A stretch of DNA of 64,000 nt, taken from Betaproteobacteria bacterium. Its GTDB lineage: Bacteria > Pseudomonadota > Gammaproteobacteria > Burkholderiales > Thiobacillaceae. The notes under the pieces are model-generated. The model did not search any database and had not been told where the DNA came from. It saw only the letters and a list, made by a program, of their open reading frames with translations. A program made the position numbers and the translations under genes. Positions 33,374 through 41,442 of this stretch are shown here, in pieces (position 1 is the first letter of the stretch; each line of letters begins with the position of its first letter). The stretch spans positions 1-64,000 of the forward strand of contig VGVT01000006.1 of NCBI GenBank assembly GCA_016873935.1, written 5' to 3'.

Positions 33374-34630
33374 ATGCCTGAAATTCTGGTGGTGGACGAC
33401 GAGCCCGGCATCCGCGAACTGATGCGGGAAATCCTGGAGGAGGAGGGCTACGAGGTGCGCGCGGCCGAAAACGGCACCGCCGCCCGCGCCGCCCTCGACG
33501 CCAAGGTGCCGGACCTGGTGCTGCTGGACATCTGGATGCCCGACGTGGACGGCGTCACCCTGCTCAAGGAGTGGAAGACGCAGGGCCGGCTGATCATGCC
33601 GGTGGTGATGATGTCGGGCCACGGTACCGTGCACACGGCGGTGGAGGCCACCCGCCTGGGCGCCTTCGACTACCTGGAAAAGCCGGTGGCCTACAAGCAG
33701 TTGCTGGAGACCGTGCGCAAGGCCATGGATACCCGGCGCGTGACGCCCACCACCTCCGGCAGCCTGGAGTCGCTGGGCCGCGGCGAGGCCATCAAGCGCC
33801 TCACCCAGCGCCTGCACCTCGCCGCCAGCGCCGGCCTGCCGGTGCTGCTGCTGAGCGAGCCGGGCATCGGCGAGGACCGCGTGGCGCAGTTCCTGACACC
33901 GCCCGATGGCCCCTTCGTCCAGGTCGACGATGCCACCCTCCTCGCCGACCGTCCCGCCGACCTGTTGCTGCGCGCCAAGGGCGGCCTGGTCTTCGTCCCG
34001 GACATGGCGGCCCTCTCCTCCATGCAGCAAAAGGGTCTGGCCCTGCTCGTTGCCCGCCGCGCCGAGTTCGCCACGCGCGTGGTGGCGGCCTGCCAGTGTC
34101 CGCCCGCGCAGATGATGGCCGAGGGCAAGCTGCTGCGCGAATTGCATGACCAGTTCGCGCATGCGGTGGTGGAACTGCCTCCCCTGCGCGCGCGTCGCGA
34201 GGATATTCCCGAACTCGCCGCGCGCATGCTGGAGGATGCCTGCGCGCGCCTGCTGATTCCACCGCGCGTGTTCAGCGAGGCCGCCCTGGCCCTGCTCGCC
34301 ACCTACGACTGGCCCGGCAACCTGGCGGAACTGGACGCCCTGGCGGGGCGCCTGGCCTTGGAGGAGACACGGGAACCTGTCGAACCCGCGAACATCGAGG
34401 CCATTCTCGGCAAGCCGGCCAAGGCCACCGGCCCGGCCGGCATCGAGCTGATGCTGCACCTGCCCCTGAAGGACGCCCGCGACGCATTCGAGAAGGCCTA
34501 TCTGGAAGCCTTGCTGGAGGAATGCCACTGGGGCATGAGCCGCGCCGCCGAACGCGCCGGCCTGGACCGCACCAACCTCTACCGCAAGGTCAAGCAACTG
34601 GGCATCGAGGCGCCGGGGAAGGACAAATGA
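33374..34630 (+). CDS. ntrX: NtrX-like response regulator with degenerate AAA+ domain
   Basis: This 418-residue protein has a receiver domain (about 1-120) with acidic pocket VDDEP, phospho-acceptor LLDIWMPD (Asp53 or so), MSGHGT and KPV. The middle domain (about 135-335) is NtrC-type in position, but the P-loop is replaced by LSEPGIGEDRV without the Lys-Thr/Ser. No GAFTGA loop is present, so it cannot activate sigma-54 in the standard way. The C-terminus carries a Fis-type HTH (LLEECHWGMSRAAERAGLDR). It probably acts as a direct DNA-binding regulator with NtrY. Confidence 0.9.
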   Translation: MPEILVVDDEPGIRELMREILEEEGYEVRAAENGTAARAALDAKVPDLVLLDIWMPDVDGVTLLKEWKTQGRLIMPVVMMSGHGTVHTAVEATRLGAFDYLEKPVAYKQLLETVRKAMDTRRVTPTTSGSLESLGRGEAIKRLTQRLHLAASAGLPVLLLSEPGIGEDRVAQFLTPPDGPFVQVDDATLLADRPADLLLRAKGGLVFVPDMAALSSMQQKGLALLVARRAEFATRVVAACQCPPAQMMAEGKLLRELHDQFAHAVVELPPLRARREDIPELAARMLEDACARLLIPPRVFSEAALALLATYDWPGNLAELDALAGRLALEETREPVEPANIEAILGKPAKATGPAGIELMLHLPLKDARDAFEKAYLEALLEECHWGMSRAAERAGLDRTNLYRKVKQLGIEAPGKDK

Positions 34631-34633
34631 CGA

Positions 34634-34726
34634 GGGTAAAGGGGGAAGGGTCCGCGCTTACCGCGCTCAAGGGGGAAGGGACCAAGCCCCGCCATGCCAC
34701 CCTTCCCCCTTCACCCTTTACCCTTC
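34634..34726. repeat. Inverted heptamer-array hairpin between ntrX and trkA
   Basis: The right arm is four 7-base units at 34699-34726: ACCCTTC, CCCCTTC, ACCCTTT, ACCCTTC. The left arm (about 34634-34652) is the complementary series GGGTAAA, GGGGGAA, GGG. A second GGGGGAAGGG copy at 34671-34680 lies between them. The array ends 10 bases before the trkA start codon. Confidence 0.7.
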
Positions 34727-34736
34727 ACGACAGAAC

Positions 34737-36110
34737 ATGAAAATCATCATCCTCGGCGCCGGTCAGGTCGGCTCCAACCTGGCCGAGCATCTGGTGCGCG
34801 AAGGCAACGACCTGACGGTGGTGGACCTGGACGCGGAGAAGCTGGCCAACCTGCAGGAGCGTTTCGACCTGCGCACCATCTGCGGCCAGGCCTCGCATCC
34901 CAGCGTCCTGCGCCAGGCCGGCGCCGACGATGCCGACATGCTGGTGGCCGTCACCCTCAACGACGAGACCAACATGGTCGCCTGCAAGCTGGCCGGCACC
35001 CTGTTCAACATCCCCACCAAGATCGCCCGCATCCGCGCCCTGGACTACACAAAGCACGCACAGCTGTTCGATGCCGAGCACTTCGGCGTCGACCACGTCA
35101 TCGCGCCGGAACAGGAGATCACCGACTACCTGCGCAAGCTCATCGACTACCCGGAGGCCCTGCAGGTGGTCGACTTCGGCGGTGGCCGCGCCCGCCTGGT
35201 GGCGATGAAGGCGCGCGCCGGCGGCCCCCTGGTGGGACATGAACTGCGCGACCTGCAGAAGCACCTGCCCGGCCTCGACGCGCGCGTCGCCGCCATCTTC
35301 CGGCGCGACCGCACCATCGTCCCGGAGGGCCGCACCGTCATCCAGGACGGCGACGAGATCTTCTTCATCGCCGCCACCGAGAACATCCGCGCGGTGATGA
35401 AGGAAATGCGCCGCGGCGACAAGAGCGTGCGGCGGGTGATGATCGCCGGCGGCGGCAACATCGGCCAGCGCCTGGCCAGCAGCCTGGAGGCGGACTATGA
35501 GGTGAAGCTGATCGACCGCAACAAGAAGAGCACCGAGCGGCTCGCCAGCAGCCTGAAGAAAACCCTGGTGCTGACCGGCGACGCCACCGACGAGGAGCTG
35601 CTGCTGCAGGAGAACGTCGAGGACATGGACGTGTTCTGCGCGCTGACCAACGACGACGAGGACAACATCATGTCCTCGCTGCTGGCCAAGCGGCTGGGTG
35701 CCCGCAAGGTGATCTCGCTGATCAACCGCTCCACCTACGTCGATCTGCTGCAGGGCGGCGAGATCGACATCGCCCTGTCGCCCGCTCAGGCCACCATCGG
35801 CCCGCTGCTCACCCACATCCGCCGCGGCGACATGGCGGTGGTGCACTCCCTGCGCCGGGGTGCGGCGGAGGCGCTGGAAGCGGTGGTGCACGGTGACGAG
35901 AAGGCCTCCAAGCTGGTCGGCCGGCGCATCGAGCAGGTGGAGATGCCGGAAGGCGTGAGCATCGGCGCGGTCCTGCGCGGCAGCCAGGTCATCATCGCCC
36001 ACCACGACACCGTCATCGAGGCCGACGACCACCTGATCCTGTTCGTGCCCAACAAACGCATGATTCCCAAGGTGGAAAAGCTGTTCCAGGTCGGTTTCGG
36101 CTTCTTCTGA
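34737..36110 (+). CDS. trkA: Trk system potassium-uptake regulator TrkA
   Basis: This 457-residue cytosolic protein has two RCK units. The first dinucleotide site is IIILGAGQVGSNLAEHLVRE at the N-terminus. The second is VMIAGGGNIGQRLASSLEAD at about residues 230-250, each followed by a TrkA-C domain. It binds NAD(H)/nucleotides and gates the TrkH potassium channel encoded 6 bases downstream. Length matches the two-RCK form of proteobacteria. The upstream heptamer-array hairpin separates it from ntrX, so it may have its own promoter. Confidence 0.96.
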   Translation: MKIIILGAGQVGSNLAEHLVREGNDLTVVDLDAEKLANLQERFDLRTICGQASHPSVLRQAGADDADMLVAVTLNDETNMVACKLAGTLFNIPTKIARIRALDYTKHAQLFDAEHFGVDHVIAPEQEITDYLRKLIDYPEALQVVDFGGGRARLVAMKARAGGPLVGHELRDLQKHLPGLDARVAAIFRRDRTIVPEGRTVIQDGDEIFFIAATENIRAVMKEMRRGDKSVRRVMIAGGGNIGQRLASSLEADYEVKLIDRNKKSTERLASSLKKTLVLTGDATDEELLLQENVEDMDVFCALTNDDEDNIMSSLLAKRLGARKVISLINRSTYVDLLQGGEIDIALSPAQATIGPLLTHIRRGDMAVVHSLRRGAAEALEAVVHGDEKASKLVGRRIEQVEMPEGVSIGAVLRGSQVIIAHHDTVIEADDHLILFVPNKRMIPKVEKLFQVGFGFF

Positions 36111-36116
36111 CCACAC

Positions 36117-37577
36117 ATGTTGCGCCGCCTGCTGCCCATCCTGCACGTGCAGGGCATGATCATCCTGGTGTTCGGCCTGTCCATGCTGGCGCCCCTGTTG
36201 CTCGCCGAGATCACCAAGGACGGCGCCGAGCGCGCCTACGACCTGGCGGCCCTGGTCACGGTTTCCGTCGGTCTCCTGCTCTGGCTGCTGGGGCATCATT
36301 GGCGACGGGATCTGAAGACGCGCGACGGCATCCTGCTGGTGGTGCTGACCTGGAGCGTGCTGCCTGCCTTCGCCGCCCTGCCCCTGCTCTTCTACATGCC
36401 CGACCTGTCGGTGGCCGACGCCTATTTCGAGGCGATGTCCGGCCTCACCGCCACCGGCGCAACGGTCTTGTCGGGCCTCGATCAACTGCCCAACTCGATC
36501 AACCTGTGGCGCGCCCAGTTGCACTGGATCGGCGGCCTCGGCGTCATCGTTCTGGTGGCGGCGGTGCTGCCCCTGCTGGGGGTGGGCGGCCGCCAGATGC
36601 TCAAGGCCGAGATGCCCACGCCCATGAAGGACAACAAGCTGACGCCGCGCATGGCGGAAACCGCCAAGGGCCTGTGGGTGGTGTACATCCTGCTCACCCT
36701 GGCCTGCATCGGCGTGCTGTGGGCTCTGGGCATGTCCTTCTTCGACGCCGTGGTGCACGCCTTCTCGATTCTGGGCCTGGGTGGCTTCTCCTCGCACGAC
36801 GCCAGCCTGGGCTACTTCGACTCGGTGGCCATCGAGGCCGCGGTCGGCATCTTCGCCCTCATCGCCGGCATCAACTTCGCCACCCACTTCGCCGCGTTGC
36901 GCGGCCGCACCCTGCTGTCCTACCGCCATGACCCGGAGATCCGCTGGTTCCTCGGCTTCGTGTTGATCAGCGGCGTGGTCCTGGCCCTGCTGCTGTGGCA
37001 GCGCGACGTCTTCCTGGAATTCCCCGAGGCGCTGCGCTACGCCCTGTTCAACACCGTTTCGGTGGCCACCACCCTGGGCTTCTCCACCACGGATTACGGG
37101 CAGTGGCCCTTCTTCGCCGGGTTGTGGATGATGTTCCTGTGCAGCTTCTCCACCAGCGCCGGCTCCACCGGCGGCGGCATCAAGATGATGCGCGCCATGC
37201 TGCTGTACAAGCAGGTCTACCGGGAGTTGAAGAAGCTGATCCACCCGGATGCCCAGATCCCCCTGCGCCTGGGCGAGCAGATCGTGCCCAACAAGATCGT
37301 CTACGCGGTGCTGGCCTTCCTGTTCATCTACGTGGCCTCGATCGTCAGCCTGAGCTTCGTGCTGTCCTTCACCGGCATGGACGTGCTCACCTCCTTCTCG
37401 GCGGTGGTGGCCTGCATCAACAACACCGGCCCCGGCCTGGGCAACGTCGGCCCGGCATCCACTTACGCCGTGCTCTCCGATTTCCAGACCTGGGTGTGCA
37501 GCTTCGCCATGCTGCTCGGGCGCCTGGAACTGTTCACCCTGCTGGTGGTGCTCACCCCCGCATTCTGGCGGCGATGA
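36117..37577 (+). CDS. trkH: Trk potassium-uptake channel subunit TrkH
   Basis: This 486-residue inner-membrane protein has about 10 hydrophobic segments and selectivity-filter-like loops: SGLTATGATVLSGLD, LGLGGFSSHDASLGYFDS, TTLGFSTTDYGQWPF, INNTGPGLGNVGP. The SAGSTGGGIKMMRAMLL motif is a hallmark of TrkH/KtrB. It imports K+ and is regulated by TrkA. Its final 26 bases overlap the 3' end of the convergent GGDEF-EAL gene. Confidence 0.96.
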   Translation: MLRRLLPILHVQGMIILVFGLSMLAPLLLAEITKDGAERAYDLAALVTVSVGLLLWLLGHHWRRDLKTRDGILLVVLTWSVLPAFAALPLLFYMPDLSVADAYFEAMSGLTATGATVLSGLDQLPNSINLWRAQLHWIGGLGVIVLVAAVLPLLGVGGRQMLKAEMPTPMKDNKLTPRMAETAKGLWVVYILLTLACIGVLWALGMSFFDAVVHAFSILGLGGFSSHDASLGYFDSVAIEAAVGIFALIAGINFATHFAALRGRTLLSYRHDPEIRWFLGFVLISGVVLALLLWQRDVFLEFPEALRYALFNTVSVATTLGFSTTDYGQWPFFAGLWMMFLCSFSTSAGSTGGGIKMMRAMLLYKQVYRELKKLIHPDAQIPLRLGEQIVPNKIVYAVLAFLFIYVASIVSLSFVLSFTGMDVLTSFSAVVACINNTGPGLGNVGPASTYAVLSDFQTWVCSFAMLLGRLELFTLLVVLTPAFWRR

Positions 37578-40395
37578 GCCGCGGCTCCGCGGGGCGCAGT
37601 TCCTCCAGCGGCAGCGGCCGGGCGATGCCGTAGCCCTGGGCGTAATTGACGCCGATGTAGCGGAGCTCGCGCAGGATGGCGTCGTTTTCCACGAACTCGG
37701 CGATGGTCTGCTTGCCCATGACCTGGCCGATGCGGTGGATGGCCTCGACGAAGGCGCGGTCGATGGGGTCGCTGACGATGTCGCGCACGAAGGCGCCGTC
37801 GATCTTCAGGTAATCCACCGGCAGGTTCTTCAGGTACGAGAAGGAGGACATGCCGGCGCCGAAATCATCGAGGGCGAAGCGGAAGCCCTTCTCCTTCATC
37901 TCGCGCATGAAGGCCAGCGCCCGCCCCAGGTTGGAGATGGCGGCGGTTTCGGTGATCTCGAAGCAGACCCGCGCCGGATCCACGCCCTGGGCGCGCACTT
38001 CCCGCAGCACGAAGGCGGCGAAGCCGTCGTCCTGCAGGGACAGGCCGGACAGGTTGATGGACAGGTCGAGGTGCGGCAGTTCGCCCAGCCAGCGGAAGCT
38101 CTCGCGCACCACCCAGCGGTCCACCTCGCCCATCAGGCCGAAGCGTTCCGCGGCGGGGATGAAGACCGCGGGCGACAGCAGTTCTCCGCGCTCGTCCTGC
38201 AGACGCAGCAGCACCTCGTAATGGGCGCGGCCGTCGCCGTGCAGGGGGCGGATTTCCTGGCCGTGCAGGCGGAAGCGGTTGGCCGCGAGGGCGGCGCGGA
38301 TGCCGCTGGCGGCATGCAGTTCCTCGCGCCGGCGGTTGAGGTCCTCGTCGTCCGGCAAATGCACGTGGATGCGGTTGCGGCCTTTCTCCTTGGCCGCGTA
38401 ACAGGCCATGTCGGCGGCCGTCATCACGTCCACCAGGGTCTGGCCGGCGCCGTGGATCGGGGCCAGGCCGATGGAGACGCCGATCTCGAACTCGCGGCCT
38501 TCCCAGACGAAGCGGAAATCGCGCACCAGGGCGCGCAGCTTCTCGGCGATCTCACGCGCCTTGTCGAGGGGGCAGGCGCGCAATAGCAGGCCGAACTCGT
38601 CGCCGCCCAGGCGCGCCAGGGTATCGTCGCCGCGCACGTGGCCCTGCATCAGCTGCGACAGGCGCTTGAGCAGCTCGTCGCCGGCCAGGTGGCCGCAGGT
38701 GTCGTTGACGATCTTGAACTGGTCCAGGTCGAGGTAGAGCATGGCATGCCGGGTGTCCGTCGGATCGGTCTCCGCCTGGCCCAGCAGTTCGCCCAGGCGG
38801 CGCTCGAACTCGCGCCGGTTGAACAGGCCGGTGAGGCCGTCATGCGCCAGTTGCCAGGCCATTTCCCGCGTCATCACGCGCTTGTCGGTGACGTCGTGGA
38901 AGACCAGCACGACGCCGGCCAGGTTGCCGTCGCGGTCGCGGATCGGCGCCGCCGAATCCTCGATGGCGAGTTGTTCGCCCTCGCGGTTCACCAGCAGGGT
39001 GTGCGAGCTTATTTCCACCACCCGGTCTTCCGCGCGGCAGAGATCGACCGGATTGGCTACCGGCTCGCCGGTGTCCTCTCGCACCAGGGACAGGATTTCG
39101 CCCACCGGGCGGCCCAGGGCCTCGGCGTTGCTCCAGCCGGTGAGGCGCTCCGCCACCGAATTGAGGAAGCTGACGCGGCCTTCGCGGTCGCTGGTGAGCA
39201 CGCCGTCGCCGATCGAGGCGAGGGTGACCTGGGCCAGCTCCTTTTCCTCGAACAGTGCGCGTTCGAGGGTGATGCGCTCGCTGACGTCGGTATGCGTGCC
39301 CACCATGCGCACGGGGGCGCCCATGCCGTCGCGGTGACAGGCCCCGCGATCGAGGATCCACACCCAGTGGCCGTCCTTGTGGCGCATGCGATGGATGTTC
39401 TGATAGGCGGGGGTGTGGCCGTCCAGGTGAGCCTGCACATCGGCCAGCGTCGCCTCCAGGTCATCCGGGTGTACCCGCTGTTTCCATTCGTCGACGCTGT
39501 CGCCGATCTCGTCCTCGGCGTAGCCCAGCAGGCTCTTCCAGCGCGGCGAGAAGAAGACCCTGCCGCTGGCGATGTCCCAGTCCCAGATGCCGTCGTTGGC
39601 GCCGCGCAGGGCCAGCTGCAGGCGTTCCTCGCTGGTCGCCAGGCGCTCCTGGGCATTCTTCAATTCGGCCTCGCGCTCGACCAGGGTGTCGAGCATGGCA
39701 TTGAAGCCCAGCGCCACCACGGCGGCCTCGTCGTCGCCGGCGACGCGGGCGCGGGCGGCATGGTCGCCGGCGCGCACCGCCTCGGCGGCGTCGCGGATGA
39801 GATGCAGCTTGCGCGTCAGCCGGCGACCCATCCACAGTGCCAGCACGGCGCCGATGAGGATGGCCGCGCCGGTATAGAGGAGGCCGTCCCGCGTCACCGC
39901 GTCCAGCCTGGAACGGGTGGCGCCGGCCGACAGGCCGACGCGCGCCCAGCCCAGGCGCTTGCCGTTCATCAGTACCGGTGTCGCGCTGTCCACCAGCTCG
40001 GTGCCGCGCGCCAGCGTCAGGGCGCGCTCGGCGCCGAGCATGCGCTGGCTGGCGGCGTCGGCGAGATAGAGGCCGCGCCGGCCCGGCTCGTTGTGGGCGA
40101 GGACACGACCGGCGGCGTCCGTCAGCATGACGAAGACGATGCCCGGATAGTTGGCGTGCGCATCGACCAGCTCCTGCAGGCCGGCGCTGTCGCGCGCCAG
40201 CATGCCGGCCGCGGCGGACACCGCCAGGGTGTCGGCCAGGCTCTGGCTCTGCTCGGCCTGGCGGACCAGCAGGAATTCCTGCTGGCGCAGCGAGAGATCC
40301 CAGACGAACAGGCTCATCATCACCGCGTGCACCACCGCCACGCCGAACACCAGTTGCCGGCGCAGGCTGCCGAACAGCAGGTGGCGCAGGCTCAT
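37552..40395 (-). CDS. Membrane GGDEF-EAL protein with PAS domains
   Basis: This 947-residue protein has an N-terminal anchor (LVFGVAVVHAVMMSLFVWDL), a periplasmic sensor region and a second membrane segment (DGLLYTGAAILIGAVLALWM) before a HAMP-like linker. PAS/PAC units follow (about 265-390, then 400-510). The GGDEF domain has an intact site, RLGGDEFGLLL. The EAL domain reads EVLLRLQDE at the EAL position, with INLSGLSL, FEITETAAI, LDDFGAGMSSFSYLK and YLKIDGAFV present. Both cyclic di-GMP synthesis and breakdown are possible. ATG 40395 has GGAGGG upstream. It follows the PhnD-like gene, which may feed it a ligand signal. Confidence 0.9.
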   Translation of the reverse strand: MSLRHLLFGSLRRQLVFGVAVVHAVMMSLFVWDLSLRQQEFLLVRQAEQSQSLADTLAVSAAAGMLARDSAGLQELVDAHANYPGIVFVMLTDAAGRVLAHNEPGRRGLYLADAASQRMLGAERALTLARGTELVDSATPVLMNGKRLGWARVGLSAGATRSRLDAVTRDGLLYTGAAILIGAVLALWMGRRLTRKLHLIRDAAEAVRAGDHAARARVAGDDEAAVVALGFNAMLDTLVEREAELKNAQERLATSEERLQLALRGANDGIWDWDIASGRVFFSPRWKSLLGYAEDEIGDSVDEWKQRVHPDDLEATLADVQAHLDGHTPAYQNIHRMRHKDGHWVWILDRGACHRDGMGAPVRMVGTHTDVSERITLERALFEEKELAQVTLASIGDGVLTSDREGRVSFLNSVAERLTGWSNAEALGRPVGEILSLVREDTGEPVANPVDLCRAEDRVVEISSHTLLVNREGEQLAIEDSAAPIRDRDGNLAGVVLVFHDVTDKRVMTREMAWQLAHDGLTGLFNRREFERRLGELLGQAETDPTDTRHAMLYLDLDQFKIVNDTCGHLAGDELLKRLSQLMQGHVRGDDTLARLGGDEFGLLLRACPLDKAREIAEKLRALVRDFRFVWEGREFEIGVSIGLAPIHGAGQTLVDVMTAADMACYAAKEKGRNRIHVHLPDDEDLNRRREELHAASGIRAALAANRFRLHGQEIRPLHGDGRAHYEVLLRLQDERGELLSPAVFIPAAERFGLMGEVDRWVVRESFRWLGELPHLDLSINLSGLSLQDDGFAAFVLREVRAQGVDPARVCFEITETAAISNLGRALAFMREMKEKGFRFALDDFGAGMSSFSYLKNLPVDYLKIDGAFVRDIVSDPIDRAFVEAIHRIGQVMGKQTIAEFVENDAILRELRYIGVNYAQGYGIARPLPLEELRPAEPRLIAARMRG

Positions 40396-40441
40396 CGGGC
40401 CCTCCCGCACGGGGTCCGGAGGATGGTCCGGGGCCGGACGC

Positions 40442-41371
40442 TCATGGCCTCGGCCCCACGCGCGCCTCGTACTCGGCGATGAAGCGGCGCACCACCGCGT
40501 AGTCGGCATCGGCGGCGGCACGAATGCGCGAGGTTTCCATGGCCGCCAGCACGCGCTGGCCATCCGGGTATTCGTGCAGCCGCGTGAGGAGGTCGCGCAC
40601 CCCCGCCACCAGTTCCTCCGGCAGGTCCTGGCGCGCCACCACGGCGTTGTTGATAAGAGGCGGGGTTTCCCAGATCGCCAGCAACTGCGAGGCCTCCTCC
40701 GGATGCGCCTTCTGGAAGGCGCGCCAGGGCGGCGGCCAGGTCGCGCCGGCGGCGGATTCGCCCAGGTAGGCGTTGAGGATGGCGGACTCCTGCGAACCCA
40801 CGTAGCGGTTCTCGATGTCCCGGTTGACGTCCAGGCCCTGCCTGGCCAGCCACAACCGGGGCATCATGCCGGCGGCCAGCGCCGAAGGGGCCGGATAGGC
40901 CACCGCCTTGCCCTTGAGATCGGCAGGCACGCGGATGCCGCTGTCCTTGCGGACGATGAAGATGCCGCGAAAGTCCTCGCTGTCGCCGGCCTGGGCGATG
41001 ATGCGGTAGCCCCAGTCGAGCGCCAGCGAGGCCTGATAGGGGTTGGGCATGGCGAAATCGAGCTGGCGGTCGCGCAGCTTGGCCTCGAAATGCGGAAAGC
41101 TGCTGGCGCCTTCCAATTGGAACTGGCTGCCGGCGATGCGCCGGCTCAGGTAGGCCATGAGGGGCGAGAAGGCCTGGTCGAGCTTTTGCGGGTGGTGCCC
41201 CAGATGCACGCCGAAGCGCAACACCCGAGCGCTGTCGGAGGCCGGCCGCACCGCGTATTCCGGCATGCTGGCGGGGGCCTCGCGCCCGCAGCCCGACAGC
41301 AGCGCCGGCGCCCAGGCCAGTGCGCCTAGTCCGGAAAGCCGTGTGAGGAAATGTCTGCGTGCGGGATGCAT
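40442..41371 (-). CDS. PhnD-like periplasmic binding lipoprotein
   Basis: This 309-residue protein starts MHPARRHFLTRLSGLGALAW with an Arg-Arg signal and a lipobox (APALLSGCG). The mature domain resembles the phosphate/phosphonate-binding PhnD family: VLRFGVHLGHHPQKLDQAFS, LDFAMPNPYQASLALDWGYR, DLKGKAVAYPAPSALAAGMM and VGSQESAILNAYLGES. No ABC permease or ATPase is nearby. Its neighbour is a GGDEF-EAL protein 46 bases downstream on the same strand, so it is more likely a sensor than a transporter component. ATG 41395 is an alternative start. The ligand is unknown. Confidence 0.85.
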   Translation of the reverse strand: MHPARRHFLTRLSGLGALAWAPALLSGCGREAPASMPEYAVRPASDSARVLRFGVHLGHHPQKLDQAFSPLMAYLSRRIAGSQFQLEGASSFPHFEAKLRDRQLDFAMPNPYQASLALDWGYRIIAQAGDSEDFRGIFIVRKDSGIRVPADLKGKAVAYPAPSALAAGMMPRLWLARQGLDVNRDIENRYVGSQESAILNAYLGESAAGATWPPPWRAFQKAHPEEASQLLAIWETPPLINNAVVARQDLPEELVAGVRDLLTRLHEYPDGQRVLAAMETSRIRAAADADYAVVRRFIAEYEARVGPRP

Positions 41372-41442
41372 ACCGGTCCGTTGGGAGGTCTCCACCCCCT
41401 TTTTATCGGACCTGAAGGGGCAATCTTGAGCGGGCGGAAGGT

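Noticed and set aside
38638..40482. Long plus-strand frame opposite the GGDEF-EAL gene
   Set aside because: GGDEF and EAL motifs are on the minus strand; the opposite frame has no recognisable features.
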